Source: CAYSQW01 sp964433135
GTDB lineage: Bacteria > Acidobacteriota > Aminicenantia > Aminicenantales > Aminicenantaceae
NCBI GenBank assembly: GCA_964433135.1
Contig: CAYSQW010000086.1
Coordinates: 1 to 5,509, forward strand
Direction of reading: 5' to 3'
DNA length: 5,509 nt
Below are positions 1 through 5,367 of this stretch, one piece after another; positions within the stretch are counted from its first letter, which is position 1, and each line of letters begins with the position of its first letter. Below the pieces are notes generated by a model. That model saw nothing but the letters and a program-made list of their open reading frames with translations. It searched no databases and was not told where the DNA came from. The position numbers and the translations under genes were made by a program.

Positions 1-10
1 AATCCGACTT

Positions 11-29
11 ATTATATAGAGTATATAAT
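11..29. repeat. Perfect AT-only-arm palindrome (8-bp arms, GAG centre)
   Basis: ATTATATA at 11-18 is the exact reverse complement of TATATAAT at 22-29, separated by GAG. It lies in a block of about 30% G+C. It could be an easily melted element, a protein-binding site or a promoter of a gene beyond the left edge. The palindrome is seen directly; its role is unknown. Confidence 0.6.
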
Positions 30-80
30 TTCTATTTGATGCCTTTATCCCCTTTCAAAATCCACCAATCCTGTAATTTG

Positions 81-121
81 TTTATTTGCAGCATGTTTTA
101 TATTTTATTTATTTACAGCAT
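81..121. repeat. Two-copy direct repeat, 14 bp, 13 of 14 identical
   Basis: TTTATTTGCAGCAT (81-94) recurs as TTTATTTACAGCAT (108-121), with 27 bp between copy starts and only T-rich sequence between them. Two copies are too few to call iterons, but the repeat sits in the same AT-rich stretch as the DnaA-box-like motifs at 201-220. Confidence 0.5.
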
Positions 122-200
122 CTTACAAGGATTGACTATTTATTGTGCAATCTGTCCTATCTCCCATGAATTGAAAATATTTACATTTAAAAGAAGGGGT

Positions 201-220
201 TTTTCCACAGCTTTTCCACA
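201..220 (+). promoter_or_regulatory. Tandem DnaA-box-like motifs (TTTTCCACA x2)
   Basis: Two exact copies of TTTTCCACA lie at 201-209 and 212-220. Their starts are 11 bp apart, so they face the same side of the helix. Each fits the relaxed DnaA-box form TTWTNCACA known from oriC regions and DnaA-regulated promoters. They sit at the right end of the AT-rich block 1-240, just beyond the 3' end of the protease gene. The match is seen in the sequence; binding by DnaA, and whether this is an origin or a regulatory site, is inference. No dnaA, dnaN, gyrB or other origin-linked gene is visible in the window. Confidence 0.45.
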
Positions 221-238
221 GATTTTGTGAATTTCTCG

Positions 239-254
239 AAAAGCCGTGAACGGC
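239..254 (-). terminator. Weak intrinsic terminator after the M50 protease gene
   Basis: Read on the minus strand, GCCG-TTCA-CGGC (254 to 243) forms a short GC hairpin followed at once by TTTT (242-239), beginning 8 bases after the protease stop codon. The stem is only 4-5 bp and the U-run only four, so termination would be modest. Placement after a stop codon supports the call. Confidence 0.4.
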
Positions 255-262
255 CGCGAAGC

Positions 263-1237
263 TTATCCCAACAGTCCCTTGAGAAGCGTTAAAAGATCAT
301 ACCCTTGCACGGGCCGCGGCGTAAAGGAAAGGATGAAAATCAGAGCGATCAAGACGCCGGTCCACTTCCTTCCCAAAGAGAGCGGAACCGCTGCATCCAT
401 AACGGGAGGATGGTTGAGTCCGATAAACGCGATCAATACCGCCCATACGAACCAACCCACCCAGAAGAATATTCCCATAACGATAAACGCGACCAGCATC
501 AATCTTCCGACCGTACGGGATTTTCCTCCAAAAAAGGAATAGAAGATATGACCGCCGTCCAGCTGGCCGACGGGAAACAGATTCAGCGCGGTAACGAGGA
601 TTCCAACCCAGCCGGCAAACGCCACGGGATGCAGAGCAAGGTCGAAAGGTTCCGGGATTCCACGAAAGATAATGCTTTCGAATAATTTCAGCAGCAACGG
701 TTCACCAAAGAGAATGGCATTTTCATGAGGAATGGGCGGCACCGGTTTTGAAAGCATCATGCCGATCAAGAGAGCCGGCAAAGCAACGACAAATCCGGCG
801 AGCGGACCGGCGGCGCCGATGTCGAACAACTGCCGCTTCCACATGATCGGAGATTTAATTTTGATGAAGGCCCCCATGGTTCCGATCAATGTAGGAGCCG
901 GTATGAAATAAGGCAAGGTTGCATCGATACGGTAGTATCTGCAGGCAAAATAATGTCCGAATTCATGAAAAAGCAGTATTCCCAGGAGAGAAGCAGCATA
1001 TATGATACTGAGAGAAATGAGATGCGGATCCTTAAGCAAGCTCATTAGAGAAGGCATGCTCGAATCCACATCGATCGTACCGGCCAGGGTATAGCTGACG
1101 CTCCAGGACATGCCCACGAACGCGGCGGACAAGCAGGTAAGAAGAAACAGCAGTCCGTTCAGCCACAATCTTTTTTTTGTAAAGAAGGACGGCCGCGGTT
1201 TCCGATGCTGAGGAGGAAAAACGATCTCGTCCGGCAT
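263..1237 (-). CDS. Site-2-type M50 family membrane zinc metalloprotease (PDZ-less)
   Basis: This 324-residue multi-pass membrane protein is very probably an intramembrane zinc metalloprotease of peptidase family M50, which cuts membrane-embedded substrates by regulated intramembrane proteolysis. The zinc and catalytic motif HEFGH is at residues 91-95, inside the hydrophobic helix of residues 78-95. GAAGPLAGF at 141-149 is the conserved glycine-rich loop of the family. The second catalytic segment, LFPVGQLDGGH (220-230), supplies the third zinc ligand Asp227. Further hydrophobic segments lie near 27-48, 145-162, 205-222, 245-270 and 293-307. The N-terminal ~25 residues are basic and cytosolic in style. 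There is no PDZ domain between the motifs, so it resembles the shorter EGY/S2P-like bacterial branch rather than RseP. The ATG start at 1237 has AGG 7 bases upstream. It is separated from the ferredoxin gene by a strong terminator, so it is probably a single-gene unit. The substrate cannot be told from the sequence. Confidence 0.93.
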   Translation of the reverse strand: MPDEIVFPPQHRKPRPSFFTKKRLWLNGLLFLLTCLSAAFVGMSWSVSYTLAGTIDVDSSMPSLMSLLKDPHLISLSIIYAASLLGILLFHEFGHYFACRYYRIDATLPYFIPAPTLIGTMGAFIKIKSPIMWKRQLFDIGAAGPLAGFVVALPALLIGMMLSKPVPPIPHENAILFGEPLLLKLFESIIFRGIPEPFDLALHPVAFAGWVGILVTALNLFPVGQLDGGHIFYSFFGGKSRTVGRLMLVAFIVMGIFFWVGWFVWAVLIAFIGLNHPPVMDAAVPLSLGRKWTGVLIALIFILSFTPRPVQGYDLLTLLKGLLG

Positions 1238-1271
1238 ATTAACCTGCCGAAGGGATAAATTGCGGCGATAA

Positions 1272-1291
1272 GAATAAAGAGGTGTTTATTC
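1272..1291. repeat. Perfect 7-bp inverted repeat upstream of the M50 gene
   Basis: GAATAAA (1272-1278) and TTTATTC (1285-1291) are exact reverse complements around a 6-base spacer, with the nearer arm starting 34 bases upstream of the protease start codon. It could be an operator or a 5'-leader hairpin. There is no U-run placing it as a terminator. Confidence 0.4.
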
Positions 1292-1344
1292 GGGGATTTC
1301 CCATGCTTATTTCCGCTGCATCACCGCTATTTTATGAATGGGCC

Positions 1345-1383
1345 GGAAAAAAAAATAGGAGTGATGGACACCACTCCTATTTG
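1345..1383 (-). terminator. Strong intrinsic terminator of the ferredoxin gene
   Basis: An 11-bp perfect stem pairs 1353-1363 (AAATAGGAGTG) with 1372-1382 (CACTCCTATTT) around an 8-base loop. On the minus strand it is followed by a run of T that overlaps the stem base (nine T, positions 1355-1347). It begins 27 bases after the ferredoxin stop codon. Orientation and position fit rho-independent termination of the ferredoxin transcript and insulate the downstream protease gene. Confidence 0.88.
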
Positions 1384-1409
1384 ATTGTTCGATTTTTAAA
1401 ATGAAATAA

Positions 1410-1655
1410 TCAGCCGGCCAGTTTGCGGGCTTTCGCTTCCAGCTCTTCCTGCGTTTCCTTATGATCGGGATCAGGCACGCAGGCTTCAACCGGGCAAACC
1501 GCGGCGCACTGGGACTCATCAAAATGTCCCACGCATTCCGTGCATTTTTCGGTATCGATTTCGTATCGTTCATCACCCGCCGTGATAGCCTGATTGGGGC
1601 ATTCCGGTTCGCAAGCGCCGCAGCTTATGCATTCTTCATTGATTAAATAAGCCAT
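1410..1655 (-). CDS. Bacterial-type 2[4Fe-4S] ferredoxin
   Basis: This 81-residue soluble electron carrier should bind two [4Fe-4S] clusters. The first motif is C9-x2-C12-x2-C15-x3-C19-P. The second is C38-x2-C41-x8-C50-x3-C54-P. The eight-residue spacer between its second and third cysteines is the insertion seen in the YfhL / Allochromatium-type ferredoxins, whose clusters typically have low potentials. An extra Cys59 follows the second motif, and the last ~20 residues form a charged helical tail. It would act in the cytoplasm, passing electrons between oxidoreductases; partners are not encoded nearby. The ATG start at 1655 is fixed by a strong ribosome-binding site, GAGGAGGA, ending 6 bases upstream. 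A clear promoter sits just before the gene and a strong terminator just after, so it is an independent, probably well-expressed unit. Confidence 0.96.
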   Translation of the reverse strand: MAYLINEECISCGACEPECPNQAITAGDERYEIDTEKCTECVGHFDESQCAAVCPVEACVPDPDHKETQEELEAKARKLAG

Positions 1656-1686
1656 CTGTTTCCTCCTCGGAAAAAAATAAGATTTT

Positions 1687-1714
1687 ATTATAGCGCTTTC
1701 TGAATGATTTACAA
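1687..1714 (-). promoter_or_regulatory. Sigma70-type promoter of the ferredoxin gene
   Basis: On the minus strand, TTGTAA (1714-1709, 4 of 6 to the -35 consensus) is followed after 16 bp by a perfect TATAAT (1692-1687). Transcription would begin near 1680, leaving a leader of about 25 bases that includes the GAGGAGGA ribosome-binding site. The promoter lies wholly in the 73-bp gap after the TPR gene stop. Confidence 0.7.
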
Positions 1715-1728
1715 GCGCATCATAGCTT

Positions 1729-2379
1729 TTATTTTTCCAATTCTTTTATTTTTGCGCCGGCGTCGAATCCGTAATAGGTTTGAGCATAATCCTCTTGAAT
1801 GGTCTTATAGAGAGCCAGGGCGGCGTCATGATCTCCTTTTTCTTCGAGCGCAAGAGCTTTCTGAAAAAGGATTTTATCCAGCGGATATGATTTCGGTTCT
1901 TCTTTTTCGATCCGATCATAGATCGACAGCGCATCATCATACTCCTTGCGTTTCATATGAATTTCCGCCGTGAGGTCGAGGCCCTGATAATAAATCAGAT
2001 CTCTCTTTCCCTTTTCCAGGTTTTCGAGAGCCGCCAGCGCTTTTTCAAAATCTTCTTTCTCCATCCAGTAAGCGGCCAGCTTCAGATAGGCCACTCGGGC
2101 ATATTTCCCCTTGTCCGCAATCTGTTCCAGTTCCTGAACTTTTTCCGAATTGTCTTCCAGTTCCGCGCTGATTTCAATGATACTGCCTAAAATCACGCTC
2201 TGATTTTTCAGCTGCTCGGCCCGGATCAATCGTCCGGCGGCAAAAATGACGACCAGCAGTACCAACGCACCGGCTGCCAGAACGAATGCCTTCCAGTTAT
2301 CGTTTACGAAATCAACACTTTTCGCGACAATGGCGATAAAATGATCTTGCTTCAACAGTTTCCGTTCGCGCCCTTTCAT
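1729..2379 (-). CDS. Membrane-anchored tetratricopeptide repeat protein (YfgM / TPR_21-like)
   Basis: This is a 216-residue protein with a basic N-terminus (MKGRERKLLK), one transmembrane helix at about residues 31-50 flanked by Trp29-Lys30 and Arg50, and a C-terminal domain of helical repeats. TPR-like units can be seen near 95-123 (A-YLKLAAYWMEKEDFEKALAALE), 133-162 (GLDLTAEIHMKRKEYDDALSIYD) and 170-199 (ILFQKALALEEKGDHDAALALYK). Each has the small/large residue pattern and a late Ala-Leu pair. Length, single N-terminal anchor and repeat domain match the YfgM family, where the E. coli member sits at the Sec translocon with its TPRs in the periplasm. By analogy this one probably scaffolds protein interactions outside the cytoplasmic membrane. 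The ATG at 2379 has AGGAGA 5-6 bases upstream. It lacks an obvious terminator, and transcription may run on into the ferredoxin gene. Confidence 0.88.
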   Translation of the reverse strand: MKGRERKLLKQDHFIAIVAKSVDFVNDNWKAFVLAAGALVLLVVIFAAGRLIRAEQLKNQSVILGSIIEISAELEDNSEKVQELEQIADKGKYARVAYLKLAAYWMEKEDFEKALAALENLEKGKRDLIYYQGLDLTAEIHMKRKEYDDALSIYDRIEKEEPKSYPLDKILFQKALALEEKGDHDAALALYKTIQEDYAQTYYGFDAGAKIKELEK

Positions 2380-2724
2380 TTCGTCTCCTTATACAGTCAG
2401 CTAGATGAGGTATTTTTTTATCACACTCCACCAAAAACAGCAAGGTTTCCAATCCTTTCATCAGAATACCGCGTGGACGCTTGTCACACCATCTCCTTCG
2501 TCTCTCTCGTTCAAAGAGCACACTATTCCCTCTCCGTCTCCGTCACGGGGACACGATGAAATATCACCCCCCAATTCATCCATGAAGAGGATTGTAGGCG
2601 GATATCGATTGTGTCATTCTTTGTTAAACTTGCTGCGCTGGCTGGGCAGGTTTGTCTTAGCTAACCCCTTGCATATTTCCCCCACAGCCAGCCATTTCCA
2701 TTTTCGTACAGATGGGGTGGGATA
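2380..2724. other. 345-base stretch without a recognisable gene
   Basis: No open frame here has a good ribosome-binding site or recognisable protein features; the longer frames give low-complexity Ser/Pro/Arg/His-rich translations. It should contain the 5' leader and promoter of the TPR gene at its left end and the 3' end of the 131-residue gene's transcript at its right end. The only clear structure is an 8-bp inverted repeat, GCTGGCTG (2637-2644) and CAGCCAGC (2685-2692), 40 bases apart, which has no U-run after it on either strand. Confidence 0.6.
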
Positions 2725-3120
2725 TCAGCCGGCATCCAAGTCCGTATTCGACTTCGGCTTCCCGGATCTGGTCTTTTCATAGCGGGAATGAAATTCCTTT
2801 AAAAATTCCTCGCAGGATTGAAAGCGGTCGGCGATTTCATCCACGATAACCTGATCCGGCCGGTTGGTTCCGGGGTCAAGGATCAGCAAGCGGCGGCCTT
2901 TGTGCTCGAGACAATGAATCCTCCCTTTTTGTGAAAGGTCAAAATCCAATTTCTCAATCGTTTGTGTATTGGAATGATTGATCCCCAGTTCTTCGCTTTC
3001 GAAGAGCGCGATCATCACGTGCTCAGGCAAATCCGGCAGGTTTTCAGCCTGGTATTTTTCCTTTACCAACAGGATGATTTCCTGCGTTCTCTTCGGGGAA
3101 TATTCTTCTTGAAAACCCAT
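2725..3120 (-). CDS. Conserved-looking hypothetical protein, 131 residues
   Basis: I do not recognise this protein. It is soluble with no signal peptide or membrane segment. An amphipathic N-terminal helix (about residues 11-27) is followed by a mixed region. A hydrophobic strand with a turn, RRLLILDPGTNRP (76-88), leads into VIVDEIADRF (91-100) and a charged helix (104-117). The C-terminal ~15 residues are polar and probably disordered. It has only two cysteines, and no metal-site or nucleotide-binding motif is visible. I prefer the ATG at 3120 because GGAAGG lies 7 bases upstream. An in-frame ATG at 3135 would add five residues but has only a weak AAGA before it. Codon composition resembles its neighbours. 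It follows the GAF/HD-GYP gene in the same direction after about 105 bp with no terminator, so co-transcription and a signalling-related role are possible but unproven. Confidence 0.75.
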   Translation of the reverse strand: MGFQEEYSPKRTQEIILLVKEKYQAENLPDLPEHVMIALFESEELGINHSNTQTIEKLDFDLSQKGRIHCLEHKGRRLLILDPGTNRPDQVIVDEIADRFQSCEEFLKEFHSRYEKTRSGKPKSNTDLDAG

Positions 3121-3225
3121 GTGGCCCCCTTCCATTCTTGATCAAGGGACTCGAGACCGGAATGCGGTTGCACAGGCCCTGTCCTCTGCTTTCATTATTC
3201 ATCTCCATTCCGAAAAGTAAAGCGC

Positions 3226-4530
3226 TTAGACTCCCGTCGATATCTGAAACTCTTTTTCAGCTTCCTTTTCAAACTGAAAACCGCCTTTCGTAAAAAGGCG
3301 CATGCAGGAGTCCACGACATCCGGATCATAGAGTTCTCCCCGGTTGCGGGAGATTTCCTTGAGAGCTTCATCGATCCCACGTGAAGGGCGATAAGGACGG
3401 TGAGATGCCATCGCTTCCACGACATCCGCCACTCCCAGGATGCGGGCTTCCATCAGGATATTCCCGTCGGTCAACCGGTTCGGATATCCCGAGCCGTTCA
3501 GGCGTTCATGATGTTGGAGAACGATCTTGGCCACCGGCCATGGGAATTCGATGGCTTTCAGAATATCATATCCCATTTGGGGATGGGTTTTTATGAGGTT
3601 GAACTCGATGTTCGACAGTCGGCTCGGTTTGCTGAGTATTTCCGCCGGAACACAGATCTTGCCGATATCGTGGATGATCCCCGCTATCCCTATACCGTCG
3701 ACGCGATCGGCGGAAAATCCCATCTCCTCCGCAATGGCTCGCGCCAATTCCGCCACCCTGCGTTGGTGACCGGCCGTATAGGGATCCCGGATCTCGACTG
3801 TCGATTCCAGGACCTGAATGATCGCTCCGAAGGTCTGCTTCAATTTTTCGAGACTGAGTTTCGCCTCTTTTTCCGCTCTGATGCGTTCTTCCCGGGTATG
3901 GAGAGCAACGATCCCGTAAACCAGGTCTTCAGCCAGAGGTTTGAGAAGCTTGATCTCCGAGGCACTGAATCTTTGCGTCTCCTTTGAAAAAATGATCAGA
4001 ACCCCGAAAGGACGCCCATTCGAGGATAAAGGCAGCGCCGCCATCGAGCCCAACCCGTGCTTCAATACTTCTCCCCGCCAGGATATCACCGTCGGCACCG
4101 TGAGAATATTCTTCACGACGACGGGTTTGACGCGTCGGATCGATTCGCCGATGGGATCAAGATCCCTCGATGAAACATCCCAACCGACATGCATGTTCTC
4201 CAGGCACCCGGCGGTTTCTCCCTTTCCGGCGTAAGCGACGGGATCGACTGATTTTCTTGCGCCGTTGCCGACGGTTCCCACCCAGACCAGATCATACCCT
4301 CCCGTCTTGACCATGACCCGGCAGATCTTCTGCATCAGTTCGGTCTTATTCTTGGCCAGCATCAGGGTTTTGTGGCACTCCTCGATGGTTGCCAACGCAC
4401 GTTTGACGCGCTGCAGCTCACTTTCGGGCTTGTGGCCGCTTGGCTCCGTTTTCTTTTTCCCATGATCCAACCGGCTTGATCTTCGAGGCTTTCCCTCTCC
4501 TTTTACCCGGTTTTCTTTATTATCATCCAA
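3226..4530 (-). CDS. GAF-domain HD-GYP protein, probable cyclic-di-GMP phosphodiesterase
   Basis: This is a 434-residue cytoplasmic signalling protein. Residues 1-38 are Lys/Arg-rich and probably disordered. A GAF-type sensor domain spans about 45-212, with the segments YDLVWVG (79-85), RRVKPVVVKNI (132-142) and SMAALPL (162-168) seen in related sensor proteins. A coiled linker (213-235) leads to an HD-GYP domain (about 236-425). Its key residues are present: RDPYTAGH (248-255), the HD pair His287-Asp288 with Lys291, His316 in THPQMG, tandem His340-His341, Gly-Tyr-Pro at 348-350, and Asp369. HD-GYP enzymes hydrolyse cyclic-di-GMP to pGpG or GMP, here presumably under control of a signal bound by GAF. 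There is no receiver domain and no membrane segment. The start is TTG at 4530: an in-frame TGA lies six codons upstream, the next in-frame Met is residue 57, and GAGGAG stands 9 bases before the TTG. Confidence 0.93.
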   Translation of the reverse strand: MDDNKENRVKGEGKPRRSSRLDHGKKKTEPSGHKPESELQRVKRALATIEECHKTLMLAKNKTELMQKICRVMVKTGGYDLVWVGTVGNGARKSVDPVAYAGKGETAGCLENMHVGWDVSSRDLDPIGESIRRVKPVVVKNILTVPTVISWRGEVLKHGLGSMAALPLSSNGRPFGVLIIFSKETQRFSASEIKLLKPLAEDLVYGIVALHTREERIRAEKEAKLSLEKLKQTFGAIIQVLESTVEIRDPYTAGHQRRVAELARAIAEEMGFSADRVDGIGIAGIIHDIGKICVPAEILSKPSRLSNIEFNLIKTHPQMGYDILKAIEFPWPVAKIVLQHHERLNGSGYPNRLTDGNILMEARILGVADVVEAMASHRPYRPSRGIDEALKEISRNRGELYDPDVVDSCMRLFTKGGFQFEKEAEKEFQISTGV

Positions 4531-4553
4531 GGCTATCGACTCCTCTCATTTCA

Positions 4554-4569
4554 CGGCCGAGGACGGCCG
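4554..4569. repeat. CGGCCG-AGGA-CGGCCG hairpin in the HD-GYP leader
   Basis: Two copies of the self-complementary hexamer CGGCCG (4554-4559, 4564-4569) flank AGGA, so the pair is both a direct and an inverted repeat and can fold into a 6-bp GC stem with a 4-base loop. It lies 24 bases upstream of the HD-GYP start codon and just before its ribosome-binding site. On the minus strand T7 precedes rather than follows it, so it is not a terminator of that transcript. It could be an operator or an mRNA structure affecting translation. Confidence 0.4.
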
Positions 4570-4611
4570 AAAAAAACTCCTTAGGTTGAGTCGTTCCGGC
4601 GGGCCATAAAA

Positions 4612-4803
4612 TTGAAAAAAACCATCATCCTGATCTTTGAATCCATCCTCTCCCTGGTTTTCTCCGTTCCGGCGGACCTGCTCCTGAATACGACGTCAAA
4701 ATTGGAGGACGCTTACAGCCTCGAGCGATTCGGTGACGGCTGCCGTGAATACATAAAAAACCTTCCCGGTTGTAATGTTTTCAAACGACTCAAAAAGAGA
4801 TAG
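4612..4803 (+). pseudogene. Probable remnant of an isoprenylcysteine-methyltransferase-like membrane protein
   Basis: The open frame encodes only 63 residues from a TTG. Its N-terminal ~26 residues look like a first membrane helix (basic KK, then ILIFESILSLVF). Residues 32-57 (KLEDAYSLERFGDGCREY to about NVF) resemble the C-terminal cytoplasmic signature of the ICMT-like methyltransferase family, usually E-x2-L-x3-FG-x2-Y-x2-Y-x3-VPR. That family normally has about 160-220 residues and several membrane helices, so the whole central methyltransferase core is missing. The expected Tyr is Cys and the expected Pro-Arg is Pro-Gly, which fits decay. There is no good ribosome-binding site. I infer a gene that lost its middle by internal deletion, diverging from the HD-GYP gene. 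It could instead be a chance open frame; the C-terminal resemblance is by eye only. Confidence 0.4.
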
Positions 4804-5041
4804 GCCAAAGCCATATCCGAATTCAGCGAATCCGGTTTATCGGGAAAAAGCATGAAGGCTTCAAGCCCTTTAGGAATGATGGGGAAAAGTGGCACCCCCT
4901 ATATGACTTGTTTCGGAACTTAAAAATAGAATTTGAAATCGCCTTAACTACATTGAAATTCTTTATTAACAATTCGAAAATAACTGCATTTTGAAATAAC
5001 CTTTTTGGAATTTTTTCTTAAGAATTGTGTCGAAGAATAAT

Positions 5042-5060
5042 ATGATAGCTTCGTTATCAT
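5042..5060. repeat. Inverted repeat ATGATA / TATCAT
   Basis: ATGATA (5042-5047) and TATCAT (5055-5060) are exact reverse complements. As RNA the stem can extend through a G-U and a C-G pair to leave a TTC loop. No U-run follows at usual distance and no gene is adjacent, so its role is unknown. Confidence 0.35.
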
Positions 5061-5171
5061 TTCTTAAATCCTAAAAGAGGACATTGTTTTAACTATCCCT
5101 CATCAATGTGCTATCAATAAAGAAGCTTTTCGTCTATTGAGAGTAGCTCCCTTTTGGTCTGAATGGCTTTT

Positions 5172-5185
5172 CTCATCCCGATGAG
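5172..5185. repeat. Palindrome CTCATC-CC-GATGAG
   Basis: A perfect 6-bp inverted repeat around a CC centre, 14 bp in all, in the AT-rich non-coding block. The compact two-base centre is more like a dimeric DNA-binding site than an RNA hairpin. It lies well upstream of the AraC-type promoter. Confidence 0.35.
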
Positions 5186-5276
5186 TACCCCTATCAAATA
5201 TATTTGTCCATAAAGTTTAGCTGAACGATTTCCTATAAATAAAAACGATTCAATATATAGCATGTGTGTTTATTGA

Positions 5277-5295
5277 GAATTGACCTAAGCAATTC
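5277..5295. repeat. Inverted repeat GAATTG / CAATTC, 7-base spacer
   Basis: GAATTG (5277-5282) and CAATTC (5290-5295) are exact reverse complements. The centre-to-centre arm spacing is 13 bp. It ends 4 bases before the next hairpin (5300-5318), so the two form a tandem pair 44 bases or more upstream of the AraC-type -35 element. Confidence 0.4.
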
Positions 5296-5299
5296 ACTT

Positions 5300-5318
5300 G
5301 GGTGCTTTTTCTGCACCC
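5300..5318 (+). terminator. GC hairpin GGGTGC / GCACCC, possible weak terminator
   Basis: A perfect 6-bp stem (5300-5305 with 5313-5318) encloses a T-rich 7-base loop and is followed on the plus strand by TTATCGTTCT, an interrupted T-rich tract. It lies upstream of the AraC-type promoter, so it would stop read-through from the left rather than end the AraC transcript. An operator role is equally possible. Confidence 0.35.
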
Positions 5319-5338
5319 TTATCGTTCTAGGTTGGATA

Positions 5339-5367
5339 TTGTAAAGCAAAATATTTTGAGCGATAAT
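5339..5367 (+). promoter_or_regulatory. Sigma70-type promoter of the AraC-type gene, with a palindrome in its spacer
   Basis: TTGTAA (5339-5344, 4 of 6) and GATAAT (5362-5367, 5 of 6) are separated by the ideal 17 bp. Transcription would begin near 5374, about 28 bases before the ATG at 5402. The spacer contains a perfect 12-bp palindrome, CAAAATATTTTG (5347-5358), which a regulator bound there would use to block RNA polymerase. Confidence 0.5.

Noticed and set aside
36..230. 64-codon plus-strand frame in the left AT-rich block
   Set aside because: No good ribosome-binding site, Phe/Ile/Ser/Cys-rich translation typical of AT-rich non-coding DNA, and it runs through the repeats and DnaA-box-like motifs.
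305..685. 126-codon plus-strand frame opposite the M50 protease
   Set aside because: It is antisense to a well-supported membrane protease with intact catalytic motifs; its highly charged, low-hydrophobicity translation is what the reverse of a hydrophobic gene gives.
2521..2570. CCCTCTCC-rich segment resembling dispersed GC-rich intergenic repeats of some bacteria
   Set aside because: Only one short imperfect copy is present and no inverted partner of useful length, so a repeat element cannot be supported.
2627..2724. c-di-GMP riboswitch near the HD-GYP operon
   Set aside because: The conserved GEMM core sequences are absent; only a long-spaced inverted repeat is present.
2405..2782. 125-codon plus-strand frame across the 345-base gap
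   Set aside because: It overlaps the 3' end of the 131-residue gene, has no ribosome-binding site and is Ser/Pro/His-rich without domain features.
3400..3987. 195-codon plus-strand frame opposite the HD-GYP gene
   Set aside because: Despite its length it mirrors the strongly supported HD-GYP coding frame and shows no recognisable motif.
4713..4895. 60-codon minus-strand frame opposite the methyltransferase remnant
   Set aside because: No recognisable domain and no clear ribosome-binding site; the plus-strand frame has the better family resemblance.
5070..5185. Plus-strand frame of about 40 codons in the right AT-rich block (reading ...NKEAFRLLRVAPFW...)
   Set aside because: It has no ATG or well-placed alternative start, is very short, and I could not match it to any family.
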